Shown here: positions 8,591-16,049 of the stretch, piece after piece
Layout: every line of letters begins with the position of its first letter
Position numbering within the stretch: the first letter of the stretch is position 1
Assembly: GCA_964423795.1 (NCBI GenBank)
Contig: CAYRGC010000002.1
Span: 1-64,000 of the forward strand
DNA: 64,000 bases
Direction of reading: 5' to 3'
From: CAYRGC01 sp964423795
GTDB lineage: Bacteria > Patescibacteriota > Gracilibacteria > Peribacterales > Peribacteraceae
Notes under the pieces: model-generated
What the model was told of the DNA's origin: nothing
Seen by the model: only the letters and a program-made list of their open reading frames with translations
Databases searched by the model: none
Translations under genes and position numbers: made by a program

Positions 8591-8748
8591 ATTACCCTCC
8601 AGTATACCATTTTTGGCTCTCAGACGCGATAGCCGCTCCGTCCAATCGACCAGCGTCCGCCCGCTCCCGTCACTCAGACCGGAGCATGCATGCCATAAGC
8701 ATCTCTCATCACGCGGACAGGAGGAGATGCTGAGTGGTTCGAAAGCAT

Positions 8749-8776
8749 AAAAAGACCGCGATAGTGCGGTCTTTTC
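8749..8776. terminator. Bidirectional intrinsic terminator
   Basis: AAAAGACCGC (8750-8759) pairs with GCGGTCTTTT (8766-8775) around a six-base loop, with T-runs on both strands. It separates the sigma-factor operon remnant from the sensory cluster. An imperfect inverted repeat AGCATCTC...GAGATGCT lies just upstream around 8698-8731. Nothing else is evident in 8591-8821. Confidence 0.85.
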
Positions 8777-8821
8777 TTTTAAAACATGAGCATAATATCG
8801 ATCACAAAATTTGATCGATCA

Positions 8822-9007
8822 TCACGATTTCACGCACGTGCCGCCGGCGTCGGGATACGTGCCGTCAAGCTTGCATGTGTACCCGGCCTGGCAGGGAAGC
8901 GCGGCGATGCCGCCGCCCGCGACGCACACGTCCGCCGCGGCGTCACGCGCGAGGGGCGGACGCCCGGGAACGGACGCGGTGGCCATCCAATGGGAAACGC
9001 TGCTCAT
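8822..9007 (-). pseudogene. C-terminal remnant of a cysteine-rich secreted protein
   Basis: The frame ends with ADVCVAGGG ... LPCQAGYTCKLDG then TYPDAGGTCVKS, a spaced six-cysteine pattern that looks like the end of a secreted protein. The frame is open upstream only to about 9140 and contains no signal peptide or good start; a GWSIHPGG-type stretch precedes it. I think it is a fragment left after deletion or frameshift, possibly originally the tail of the anti-sigma candidate at 9187, which ends in a similar low-complexity region. An alternative is a very small real gene. Confidence 0.4.
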
Positions 9008-9186
9008 GGGAGAAGAGGGAAAGCAACCGGTCTCGGCGTTCGCTGCACCGCCCGGATGGATGGACCACCCGGGCGGCTCTCTCTGCTCGAACCCCGTTTC
9101 GGTCGAGTCGCGGCGACTGCGGAGGAACGCAGTGGGGATCGGTCAAACCGATCACCGTGCGAGACGACGAAAGACGCGTGGAAGAC

Positions 9187-10524
9187 TTACCGAAGTCCGC
9201 CCGGCAACGGGTCCGCGGGCGCATCGACCGCCGCGGGCAAATCCAAGGGCGGCGTTCCTGCCGCGGAGGACACGGCCCCCATGACGGACGAAACCGCCTG
9301 GGACGGCGCCTCGGTCTGCGGCGAAGCAGAGGGCTCGACCGCACTCACGGGCGGCGGCGTCTCGGCTTTCGCGGAGGATCGCTCCTCGGGATCCGCGGCG
9401 GACGGCGTCGTCACCGCGGGAAGGACTTGTTTGAGGGTTTCCTTCGCGGCCGGCACCGCACGCTCCAAGACGGGCGTCCCGCCGGAGGGGAGCGAAGCGG
9501 ACGGTTTCCCCGTCGGTGACGACGAAGCGGCCGGAGAGCCGGTCTCCGTGGAATCCTCGATGTGCGGGAGCGGGATCGATACCTCGCTCTGCATCGCCTT
9601 CGAGACGATGCCGCGGGTCTGGATGCGGCGGATGTCGGCGAGATGCTTCACGAGCGACTTCTTCTCGCTCGGAAGGGAGGGATCGTTATCGAACTCCTCG
9701 CGGCGCAGTTCGCGCAATCGCGTGAGTTCCTCGTCGGAAGTGGACGCGCGCTCGGCGTCGTCGAAAGCGGATCCGATCGCGGCGATGACGTCCTTCTCCT
9801 GATCGCCCGTAAGGGTGGCTCGCCCGGCGGCGACCTGCGCCTCCTCGAGGCGGCGCTCGACCTTGCGGAGCGACCACGAGGCGTCGGACCGGAAAGCGGC
9901 GAGTACTTTCTCGTTCACTCCCGTCTTGAAGCCGTAGAGGAAATCGCCCGGGATCGTGGACTCCGCGGCGGAGACGAAGGCGCCTCCGGACACGAAGAGC
10001 AGCACGAACGCCGCGAAGACGGTCGCGAGCGAGCGAGAGAGGACGAAGCGACCGATCGTCACCTGCTGGCGCACCGGCATGCGGCGGCCTTCGATCTTGC
10101 GGATGAGCTCGGCGCGGACGAGGGATTTCTCGATGGGATGGAGTTGCAGGTCCTCGGCGGAGAGAAGCCGCGCCGTGCGCGAATCGCCCGAGAGCGCCTT
10201 GAGCAGCTCGCGATGCTCGCCGCGCTCGGTTTCGCTCAAGGTAAAGGACGTGGAGAGGGACGCGAGAAGCTCCTCGGCGGTCCTCTTCTTATTACCCTTA
10301 CCCGTGGATGCGTCGCCGATGGCCGCGGTCAGGGCGGCGCGCGCGGCGGCCGATTCGGTCGGCGTGAGGCGCTCGGCGCGAAGCGCCGCGAATGCGGACT
10401 CGGCGGCGGGTGACGGCTGGGAAGCCATCGCGGACGCGAGGATCTCGCGGGACTCCTTCTTCTCCTCCGCCGTCAGACGCAGGGAATCGTGGAGAGAAGC
10501 CAGGAATTTTTGGGGATCAGACAT
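9187..10524 (-). CDS. DUF5667-like membrane protein, probable anti-sigma factor
   Basis: Using the ATG at 10524, which overlaps the sigma gene's end by eight bases, the product is 445 residues. The N-terminal 230 residues are charged and helical with two repeated segments (DPQKFLASLHDSLRLTAEEK and AEELLASLSTSFTLSETE), followed by one transmembrane helix (SLATVFAAFVLLFVSGGAFV), then STIPGDFLYGFKTGVNEKV, the hallmark of the DUF5667 domain found in many putative anti-sigma proteins, and a Ser/Pro-rich external tail. Translational coupling to an ECF sigma factor supports a role as its membrane-bound regulator. No zinc anti-sigma motif is seen. Confidence 0.75.
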   Translation of the reverse strand: MSDPQKFLASLHDSLRLTAEEKKESREILASAMASQPSPAAESAFAALRAERLTPTESAAARAALTAAIGDASTGKGNKKRTAEELLASLSTSFTLSETERGEHRELLKALSGDSRTARLLSAEDLQLHPIEKSLVRAELIRKIEGRRMPVRQQVTIGRFVLSRSLATVFAAFVLLFVSGGAFVSAAESTIPGDFLYGFKTGVNEKVLAAFRSDASWSLRKVERRLEEAQVAAGRATLTGDQEKDVIAAIGSAFDDAERASTSDEELTRLRELRREEFDNDPSLPSEKKSLVKHLADIRRIQTRGIVSKAMQSEVSIPLPHIEDSTETGSPAASSSPTGKPSASLPSGGTPVLERAVPAAKETLKQVLPAVTTPSAADPEERSSAKAETPPPVSAVEPSASPQTEAPSQAVSSVMGAVSSAAGTPPLDLPAAVDAPADPLPGGLR

Positions 10525-11017
10525 CGACGTGGGTGAGGAAGGATTCGAGTTGCTTGATGCCGCGGTGGATGCGGACGGAGACGACGTTGGCGGAGACGCC
10601 GAGGAGATCGGCGATGTCGCGGGGAGGGAGACCGTCCACGAAACGCATGATGACGGCGGTGCGGTACGGCTCGTCCACCCTGTCGAGCGACTCGCGGGCG
10701 AGGGTGGCGTCCGTCTGGGCGGCCGGCCCGGGCTCGCGGTCCGGGATGTCGAAGCCGACCTCCTGGAGACCCTCGAGGGATTCCTGCTTCCGAAGCTTCG
10801 CCCGACGCGCGACGTCGATGATGAGGTTGTTGGCGATGCGGTAGAGGAAGGCGCGGACATTGTGGAGGGTGGTGCCTTTGGCGAGCTCCTGCCAGGCGCG
10901 AAGGAACGTTTCTTGCATGAGGTCTTTTCCGAGTTCGCGGTCGCCGAGGCGGAGCGCGCAGTGGCGGAAGATCGCGTCGGCGTACAGGTCGTACGCTTCC
11001 AGGAATTGTTCTTGCAT
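10517..11017 (-). CDS. ECF-family RNA polymerase sigma factor
   Basis: The 166-residue protein has region 2 (FLEAYDLYADAIFRHCALRL ... DLMQETFLRAW, NVRAFLYRIANNLIID) and region 4 (LDRVDEPYRTAVIMRFVDGL followed by PPRDIADLLGVSANVVSVRI-HRGIKQL), the usual two-domain ECF layout with no region 1 or 3. It directs RNA polymerase to a specific promoter set, probably under control of the overlapping downstream anti-sigma candidate. The leader before the ATG (11018-11036) is purine-poor on the coding strand and lacks a Shine-Dalgarno. Confidence 0.93.
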   Translation of the reverse strand: MQEQFLEAYDLYADAIFRHCALRLGDRELGKDLMQETFLRAWQELAKGTTLHNVRAFLYRIANNLIIDVARRAKLRKQESLEGLQEVGFDIPDREPGPAAQTDATLARESLDRVDEPYRTAVIMRFVDGLPPRDIADLLGVSANVVSVRIHRGIKQLESFLTHVDV

Positions 11018-11271
11018 AAGAGGGGGCGGGGGGCATGGCAGTGGACGAGGGAGCGGCGGGATTCTTACCGGGAAATTCGGCGGAGGCGGAAACGGTATCC
11101 AGAAGCGGAAAAATTGAATCGCGTCCGGTACCGGTCAAGCGGCGATGATGCCGTTTAGGCAAGCGGGCATCCAGCGGGTCACGGCGTATTCCACGCCATG
11201 TCCGGCCAACCTTCAATACGCGGAGGATATGCCCGACCGTATACTGCACGGGCCCCTTCCCCCTCTTTTTC

Positions 11272-11685
11272 ATGAAGAAGATCATGCGTACTTCCTCCGC
11301 GGACTACACGTCCCTCATCCTGCGCGTCGTCGTCGGCGTCATGATGCTCGCCCACGGCCTCCAAAAGATCGGCGTCATCGGCGAAGGCGGCCCCTCCCAG
11401 GTGGTCGGCTTCATGGGTAGCATGGGCGTCCCCGCCTTCATCGCCTGGCTCGTGATCATCGCGGAATCCGTCGGCGCGCTCAGCCTGATCGTGGGTTTCC
11501 TCACCCGCTTCTGCGCGGCGAGCCTCATCGTCGTGCTCGCGGGCGCGATCCTGCTCGTGCACGCGAAGAACGGCTTCTACAACCCGGGCGGCTTCGAGCT
11601 GCACTTCCTGGCCATCGGCATGCTCGTCCCGCTCGTACTGAACGGCGGCGGCATGTACTCCGCGGACTCGATGCTGGCGAAGTAA
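11272..11685 (+). CDS. DoxX family membrane protein
   Basis: The 137-residue protein has four predicted membrane helices and the DoxX opening SLILRVVVGVMMLAHGLQKI, followed by GFMGSMGVPAFIAWLVIIAE, GFLTRFCAASLIVVL and a C-terminal ELHFLAIGMLVPLVLNGGG. DoxX proteins are small inner-membrane proteins linked to redox or thiosulfate-related functions, but their exact role is not settled. It stands alone between the sigma operon and a divergent small gene. A -10 TATACT (11240-11245) and a C/T-rich leader without Shine-Dalgarno precede the ATG. Confidence 0.85.
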   Translation: MKKIMRTSSADYTSLILRVVVGVMMLAHGLQKIGVIGEGGPSQVVGFMGSMGVPAFIAWLVIIAESVGALSLIVGFLTRFCAASLIVVLAGAILLVHAKNGFYNPGGFELHFLAIGMLVPLVLNGGGMYSADSMLAK

Positions 11686-11763
11686 GGAAAGATGCGCACG
11701 AAACCAGCGATACCGGGGATCCCCGCGATCCTCGGTATCTTCGGTATGGTCGGAATTCCTGCG

Positions 11764-12096
11764 TCAGACCTGCTGCGAGGGCTTTTCGGTCTGGCCCTGC
11801 TGCTTGTCGGCGTCCGCCTTTTGCTGGTTCTGCTTCTGCATCTTCTCGTCCGTCATCTTGGTCTGGATATCCATCGGCTTGTCGCGCTTCTGCGACGCCT
11901 CTTTCGCCACCTTCTCGCGCAGCTGCTTGAGCGCCACCTGCTTCTTCAGCTGCGCGCGCTCGGTCTTGTTCTTCTTCTGCTGTTCGTCGACGGCGCCGCG
12001 CAGGAGGTTCGGATCCTGCTGCAGTTGCGCCTGGGTGTACTTCTTGAGCGCCTGCTTCTTCGCGCTGTCGTGATCGGCATCGTAGAACTCGCCCAT
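11764..12096 (-). CDS. Small charged coiled-coil protein
   Basis: From the ATG at 12096 the product is 110 residues (MGEFYDADHDSAKKQALKKY). It is almost entirely Lys/Gln/Glu/Asp/Ala, with long helical stretches such as LKKQVALKQLREKVAKEAS and a C-terminus of QNQQKADADKQQ. No signal peptide, membrane helix or recognised domain. An ATG four codons upstream (MLLRMGEF) is possible. Function unknown; composition suggests a cytosolic or nucleic-acid- or ribosome-associated helical protein, but that is only a guess. Confidence 0.6.
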   Translation of the reverse strand: MGEFYDADHDSAKKQALKKYTQAQLQQDPNLLRGAVDEQQKKNKTERAQLKKQVALKQLREKVAKEASQKRDKPMDIQTKMTDEKMQKQNQQKADADKQQGQTEKPSQQV

Positions 12097-12131
12097 GCGG
12101 AGCAGCATAGCAGAATCCGCGGACAAGCGCG

Positions 12132-12524
12132 TCAGAAGCCTCCGCGACGGTCCTGATGAGGACGGCTTTCCTTGAGGATGATGAACTTCGCGACGACCCA
12201 CACGATGATGACGTACACCATCATCCCGAAAAGGGTGGATGTTTCGAACACCTTCTTCACGGGCTCCTGGGCAGTGGAAACCACGGACGGGAAGATGCTC
12301 TTGAAGGGGAGGACGAGAATGTACGTGCTGCCGTAGATGAGGAGCGCGAACACGTTGTCGGGATTCGCGCCGAGCAGCTTCAGCACGAGACGGAAGAACA
12401 GGAGGATCTCGATGATCCAGAGAGCGAAGAACGCGAAGTGATAGGCCTTTCCGGCACGCACGGGAACGACCATATCGGCCCTGTCGGGCACGCCCTCGTC
12501 GCGAAGCGGAAGGTTTTCGGACAT
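12132..12524 (-). CDS. YggT family membrane protein
   Basis: Starting at the ATG at 12524 (MSENLPLRDEG) gives 130 residues with two or three membrane helices. The pattern FALWIIEILLFFRLVLKLLG, then NPDNVFALLIYGSTYILVLPF, is typical of a YggT repeat: a helix ending R-x-L-L-K-L-L-G followed by a P-F motif (PFKSIFP). YggT proteins are widespread membrane proteins near cell-division genes, but their molecular role is unclear. It is transcribed toward the coiled-coil gene, 35 bases away, so the two may share a transcript. Confidence 0.75.
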   Translation of the reverse strand: MSENLPLRDEGVPDRADMVVPVRAGKAYHFAFFALWIIEILLFFRLVLKLLGANPDNVFALLIYGSTYILVLPFKSIFPSVVSTAQEPVKKVFETSTLFGMMVYVIIVWVVAKFIILKESRPHQDRRGGF

Positions 12525-12650
12525 CGGGACCGAGAGTACCAGGTCATGAAGGATGCTCAATCACCATTTTCCCGGACGTCGATCGAAATGCCCTCCCCCG
12601 CCAAAAGCCCCCTACGCCTTCTCTGTTGTTTGCTTTACTATGGGAGACGT

Positions 12651-12727
12651 GCCCCTGTAGCTCAGCTGGATAGAGCGCCTGGCTTCGAACCAGGAGGTCG
12701 TGGGTTCAACTCCTGCCGGGGGCACCA
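12651..12727 (+). tRNA. tRNA-Arg (anticodon TCG)
   Basis: A full cloverleaf is visible. The acceptor GCCCCTG pairs with CGGGGGC; the D arm is TAGCTCAGCTGGATAGAGC; the anticodon stem CCTGG/CCAGG (12678-12694) carries loop CTTCGAA with anticodon TCG; the T loop is TTCAACT; and CCA is encoded. It should decode CGA and other CGN codons if modified. It lies 15 bases before the tRNA-like element described next. Confidence 0.95.
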
Positions 12728-12741
12728 TTGCTTTTCGCCGT

Positions 12742-12914
12742 GCCCCTGGCGCTCAGCTGGCGACATCGAGCGGCAGCGAGAAGTCTTTTACAGAAGACCC
12801 TGCGGCGTCAGCCGCGCCTGGCTTCGAACCAGGCCTGTCAGCCGTAGCTTGAAAGCGAAGGCTGAAGGTTGAGGTGGCGAGCCTGACGAACCGCGACTCC
12901 TGCCGAAGGCGCCA
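12742..12914 (+). pseudogene. tRNA-Arg-like element with two large insertions
   Basis: This stretch aligns piecewise to the neighbouring tRNA-Arg: GCCCCTGG at its 5' end, GCTCAGCTGG of the D arm, the identical 17-base anticodon arm at 12817-12833, and CTCCTGCCG...GGCGCCA at the 3' end. Between the D arm and anticodon arm about 50 extra bases fold into two hairpins (GTCTT/AAGAC and GCGGC-GTCA-GCCGC). Between the anticodon and T arms about 50 more bases hold TCAGCC/GGCTGA and a GAGCCTGACGAA string that recurs as a REP-like motif elsewhere. The T loop and acceptor are degraded, so a pseudogene is the safer call, but a structured expressed RNA is possible. Confidence 0.55.
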
Positions 12915-13014
12915 TTCCCTCCTTTCGAGAAGGACGCTTTTCCGCTATACTTTGTGGAAACCACACATCCATGTCATGAAGTTCTGACACCCTAAGGAGC
13001 CTTGTCTCCCGAGG

Positions 13015-13032
13015 GAGACAGCGCTACACACT
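13015..13032 (+). promoter_or_regulatory. Leader hairpin upstream of the first carbonic-anhydrase-like gene
   Basis: A -10 TATACT lies at 12946-12951. In the transcribed leader TGTCTCC pairs with GGAGACA around CGAG, ending about 20 bases before the ATG at 13051. There is no T-run, so it is not a terminator; it could stabilise the message or bind a regulator. Position of the hairpin is approximate to a few bases. Confidence 0.45.
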
Positions 13033-13050
13033 CCCCCTTCCCTCTCTTCC

Positions 13051-14193
13051 ATGCCCCCCGAACAGAAACGCCGACTCCTCGATCCGGAGCTTCCGCGCGA
13101 GTCTCACGAGAAACATCTTCACTCTCCGGCCAGCGAAGCCGGCCTCCACGCCGGCATCAGGGGCGTGCGCGTACACACGGGCAACGTCTTGGAACAAAAC
13201 GACCAACGCGTCTTCATCGGCGACGGCGAGTTCGGCAAGCGGAAAGACGCGAAGCCGTTGCACTGGGACGAGACCGCTGATAGAGAGGGAGATATGCACG
13301 ACACCCGCGAACTGCTCGCTCACAGGGCAGAGAAAATGAACAATAATCTTGATCGGCTTTCTCAGCGAAAGGATGCGGTAAGCGTCCTTGGCGAAGGTTG
13401 GAACGCTGCCTTTCCTTCACGGGAAGAGATCGAGAATGGCACGGTCGTCCTCCATTGCGGCTGCATGGACGAACGCGTGCCCGATACCGAGGGCGGCCTC
13501 AAGATCGGCACCGCCGGCTCAGGCATCCTCATGACGCGCTTCGATGATCCCCGCTTCGAAGGCAAAAAGGCGGAGGATATCTACGCCTTCCTCGCGGATC
13601 CCGCTTCCGGCGACGGAAACTTCGCGGCTCTCGTCTCGTCTCTGCGAGCCATGCAGGCGAAGGGGGCGACGATCAACGTCTCGGACCACGGGGGCTGCGG
13701 AGCCGCGGGCATGTTCTGCGCGCGCTTCGAGGGAAAGGATCTCGATCCGGCGAAGGCCGCGAGAGCGGCCGCGACTCGCCTGCAGCGCGCCCTCGGACTC
13801 CAAGGCATGCCGAGCCACACGGACTACGGAGACGCCGACATTCCGATGAACGGCGACCCGCACGTCCACGACGCGCACTGCCTCATCATCGACGCGACGG
13901 GCCGCTTCCGCGCCGACGCGGTGAAAGACACCCTGCGCGGGCTCAAGCTCTCCGGCATGACCATGCTCCCGGACGCAGAGAGCGACGAGCAGAACGGCTA
14001 CCTCCGCACCGAGCTCGCCGCCGGCACGGGGATCATCGCGGGCTCGCACGGAGTAGGGCTCAAGAACGCGCCGATCGTCGTGATCCTCGATCCCGCCGAT
14101 CCGCGGAGCCGCGAAACCGTGCAAAAAAGGTACGATCTCGCGGCGCAGGGCGATCGTCGGATTCACTACGTCACGGCCCCCGTGAAGTCCTGA
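13051..14193 (+). CDS. Divergent beta-carbonic-anhydrase-like protein
   Basis: The 380-residue protein has about 130 N-terminal residues of no recognised type, then VVLHCGCMDERVPD with a C138-x-D140-x-R142 motif, GTAGSGILM, and SDHGGCGAAG with H213-x2-C216. A C-x-D-x-R followed by H-x2-C is the zinc-ligand pattern of beta-carbonic anhydrases. The remainder (HTDYGDADIPMNGDPHVHDA, GSHGVGLKNAPIVVIL) does not look like an ordinary carbonic anhydrase, so the substrate may differ. No signal peptide. The next gene encodes a paralogous core, which suggests duplication. Called by motif; enzymatic role uncertain. Confidence 0.6.
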   Translation: MPPEQKRRLLDPELPRESHEKHLHSPASEAGLHAGIRGVRVHTGNVLEQNDQRVFIGDGEFGKRKDAKPLHWDETADREGDMHDTRELLAHRAEKMNNNLDRLSQRKDAVSVLGEGWNAAFPSREEIENGTVVLHCGCMDERVPDTEGGLKIGTAGSGILMTRFDDPRFEGKKAEDIYAFLADPASGDGNFAALVSSLRAMQAKGATINVSDHGGCGAAGMFCARFEGKDLDPAKAARAAATRLQRALGLQGMPSHTDYGDADIPMNGDPHVHDAHCLIIDATGRFRADAVKDTLRGLKLSGMTMLPDAESDEQNGYLRTELAAGTGIIAGSHGVGLKNAPIVVILDPADPRSRETVQKRYDLAAQGDRRIHYVTAPVKS

Positions 14194-14246
14194 TTTTCCG
14201 CTTTCGCAAAGCCAAAAGTCCCCAGACAGAGTGGACTCTTAGAGCC

Positions 14247-14277
14247 TTGACACGGCAATCCCTTTTGGGGATAGAAT
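14247..14277 (+). promoter_or_regulatory. Promoter of the second carbonic-anhydrase-like gene
   Basis: TTGACA at 14247-14252 and TAGAAT at 14272-14277 are separated by 19 bases, slightly long. The ATG follows at 14309 after a C/T-rich leader with no Shine-Dalgarno. Confidence 0.5.
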
Positions 14278-14308
14278 AGCCAGTTTCATTCTTCCTCTCC
14301 CACCCATC

Positions 14309-15463
14309 ATGAAGAACGTCGTCCCCTCCTCGTCCCCGTCCCCCGAAGGGCAGAAGCCGAAGACGCTCCTCCAGAAGCTTTCCACGCTGCCGGCGGCGGC
14401 TCGCGGCGCGGTGCTCGCCGCGCTCATGGGCTGCACGAACGGCAACGGCGTGCACGAGAAGAATGCCGACGGTCCACAGCAGCAGGAACCGCACGGCGCG
14501 CAGGTCGACAAAGAGCACGGCAACGGCAAGGAGGCGAACGGCCATCATGAGAAAGCTGAACTCCCGCCCGAGGTGATGGCGGCGGTACTCGAGAACAAAG
14601 ACGCGCTCCTCCAGATCCAAAAGGAAGGCGTGCAGTCGTACTTTGATAAGCTCCAAAAGGAGCAGCCGATCGTCGTCCCGGAACAAGCGGTCGTCGACGT
14701 CTGCCTCTGCTGCATCGATGAGCGCCAGCGCAAGGGGAAGAGCCACGGCGTCGCGGGCGCGGGCATCCTCCTAAAAAACGAGCAGCTCGAGGTGCTCGTG
14801 CGAAACGCCCTGGCCACGGCCGGGAAGAAGACGCAGGGACCGGGACAGCCCGTGACCATCCGCGTGCAGCCCCATCTCGGAGGCGCGTGCGGCGCAGCGG
14901 CCCTCAACCGGAAACTCCGGGGCGAGAAGGACATGAGCAAGAACGCGATCAACGACGAGGCGATGACCGGCGCCAAGCGCACGGCCGGGCTCATCGAGGA
15001 ACGCGCCAAGGATCTGGGCGTGAAGGTGAACGTCGTCGTCGAACCGTTTCCCGAGAGCGAGTTCCTCGCCGACCCGAACCATCCGGCCGGCATCGCGATG
15101 GTCAATCACCTTCCGAACACCGTGGTGAACAAGGACGCCCCCCCGGCCGGGAAGAAAACCACCGCACGTCCGATGATGTTCCACGCGAGCGCCGTGCTCG
15201 CCGGCACGGACGTGGCGGAAAAGGACGCCGTGCTCGCGGCGGTCATCGCGCACCTTTCGCATCACGGTTTCCGGGAGGACGCGCAGGAACTTCCGAAGAC
15301 GATCCCGTTCCGCATCGTGAACGCGGTCGCCACCAAGGAAGAGGGCGATCGACGGAAGGCCGAAGTGGAAACGATGCTCTCCGGCCACAAGGACCTCGCC
15401 GAACACTTCCGTCGCGGCGACGTCGTCGTCGACACGTGGATCGCGCCGACGGAGAAGCGCTGA
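14309..15463 (+). CDS. Putative lipoprotein, beta-carbonic-anhydrase-like paralogue
   Basis: The 384-residue product starts with a basic n-region and a hydrophobic stretch ending GAVLAALMGC, which could be a lipobox with Cys42. A His/Lys/Asn-rich linker follows. The core reads VVDVCLCCIDERQRKG (C135-x-D137-x-R139), then GVAGAGILL and QPHLGGACGAAA, where the second ligand pair has the form H189-x4-C194 rather than H-x2-C. CxDER plus G(T/V)AG(S/A)GIL is shared with the upstream protein and marks the two as paralogues. If lipidated, it would place a zinc enzyme outside the membrane. A terminator follows directly. Confidence 0.6.
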   Translation: MKNVVPSSSPSPEGQKPKTLLQKLSTLPAAARGAVLAALMGCTNGNGVHEKNADGPQQQEPHGAQVDKEHGNGKEANGHHEKAELPPEVMAAVLENKDALLQIQKEGVQSYFDKLQKEQPIVVPEQAVVDVCLCCIDERQRKGKSHGVAGAGILLKNEQLEVLVRNALATAGKKTQGPGQPVTIRVQPHLGGACGAAALNRKLRGEKDMSKNAINDEAMTGAKRTAGLIEERAKDLGVKVNVVVEPFPESEFLADPNHPAGIAMVNHLPNTVVNKDAPPAGKKTTARPMMFHASAVLAGTDVAEKDAVLAAVIAHLSHHGFREDAQELPKTIPFRIVNAVATKEEGDRRKAEVETMLSGHKDLAEHFRRGDVVVDTWIAPTEKR

Positions 15464-15470
15464 CCATCCG

Positions 15471-15510
15471 AAAAAGAGACGGCCGCCTCCGGGCGGCCTT
15501 TTCTCTTTTG
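15471..15510 (+). terminator. Intrinsic terminator
   Basis: AAAAAGAGACGGCCGCC and GGGCGGCCTTTTCTCTTTT form a long hairpin with a TCC loop, ending in a T-rich run, directly behind the lipoprotein gene. Confidence 0.85.
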
Positions 15511-15529
15511 CTCGATAGGGGGGCCTGTC

Positions 15530-15558
15530 TTTGACGCCGAGCCCCTCGGCGCGTACTC
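15530..15558 (+). promoter_or_regulatory. Promoter of the attenuator transcript
   Basis: TTGACG (15530-15535) and TACTCT (15553-15558) are spaced by 17 bases. The predicted transcription start falls at about 15565, only one or two bases before the GTG of the leader peptide. Confidence 0.6.
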
Positions 15559-15566
15559 TCGGCGCA

Positions 15567-15641
15567 GTGAACGCCCTTCGCGTCTCCTCCTGCTCCTCGT
15601 CCTCCTCCTGCTCCTGCGAGCAGAGGGTGCCGCGGATGTAA
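15567..15641 (+). CDS. Leaderless Ser/Cys-rich leader peptide
   Basis: A GTG at 15567 opens a 24-codon frame ending in TAA at 15639-15641. It starts VNALRV and then has an eleven-residue run (codons 7-17) made only of serine (eight) and cysteine (three), followed by EQRVPRM. It has no Shine-Dalgarno and almost no 5' leader. The Ser/Cys run ends six bases before the 5' arm of an antiterminator hairpin, and the stop codon lies beyond that arm. This is the geometry of a trp-type leader peptide, here with Ser or Cys as the sensed amino acid. Function is inferred from layout alone. Confidence 0.6.
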   Translation: MNALRVSSCSSSSSCSCEQRVPRM

Positions 15642-15688
15642 GGGAACCGAATCCGCACTCCGCACCCTCGCCACCCGAGGGTGTTTTT
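15623..15688 (+). promoter_or_regulatory. Transcription attenuator (antiterminator/terminator pair)
   Basis: GAGGGTGC (15623-15630) can pair with GCACCCTC (15662-15669), extended inward by GCGGAT (15632-15637) with ATCCGC (15651-15656). Alternatively CACCCTCG (15663-15670) pairs with CGAGGGTG (15676-15683), followed by TTTTTG, an intrinsic terminator. The two folds share 15663-15669 and exclude each other. A ribosome stalled in the Ser/Cys codons would leave the antiterminator free; one reaching the stop codon would cover its 5' arm. Confidence 0.7.
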
Positions 15689-15709
15689 GTTTCTTCCCCT
15701 TTCTCTTCC

Positions 15710-16000
15710 ATGGAATCGATCCGAGACAAAGTAGAACGGCTCCGCGCTGGCATCGACGGCGATGCCGAGGTAACCGCGACGATCCGCAACGCGTTCGTCA
15801 ACGGTTCCGATCAAGTGCGCCTGTTTCTCGAGCTCAAACAAGAAAACGGTTCCATGACAAGCATCGAAATCGGCGTCGCGGATTTCTACGCGACCGAACC
15901 GCTCGAGCGCGAGACGCGATCACGAGTCGAGCAGCTCTTCGGCCGCGACGTGCCGCTGACCTTCGTGAGCGAAGCGCGCGAGCACGCGAAGCAGGAGTGA
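15710..16000 (+). CDS. Small hypothetical protein under attenuator control
   Basis: The 96-residue protein (MESIRDKVERLRAGIDGDAE) reads as a mixed alpha/beta cytosolic protein: an N-terminal helix, TATIRNAFVNGSDQVRLFLE, then TSIEIGVADFYAT and a C-terminal helix. No cysteine cluster, membrane helix or known family is seen; it has no cysteine at all and a handful of serines, so it does not itself explain a Ser/Cys attenuator. It is the only gene between the attenuator and the next terminator. The leader before the ATG is C/T-rich without a Shine-Dalgarno. Confidence 0.7.
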   Translation: MESIRDKVERLRAGIDGDAEVTATIRNAFVNGSDQVRLFLELKQENGSMTSIEIGVADFYATEPLERETRSRVEQLFGRDVPLTFVSEAREHAKQE

Positions 16001-16013
16001 CCTAGGCGCACAA

Positions 16014-16044
16014 AAAAACGCGCTGCGGTTCGCGGCGCGTTTTT
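16014..16044. terminator. Bidirectional intrinsic terminator
   Basis: AAAAACGCGC (16014-16023) pairs with GCGCGTTTTT (16035-16044) around an eleven-base loop. It serves both the attenuated gene and the convergent lysine-rich mini-gene. Confidence 0.85.
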
Positions 16045-16049
16045 CAAGG

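Noticed and set aside
12742..12914. A functional second tRNA-Arg with a group I intron
   Set aside because: Insertions lie in the D and variable regions rather than the anticodon loop, and no intron core is visible; acceptor pairing is broken.
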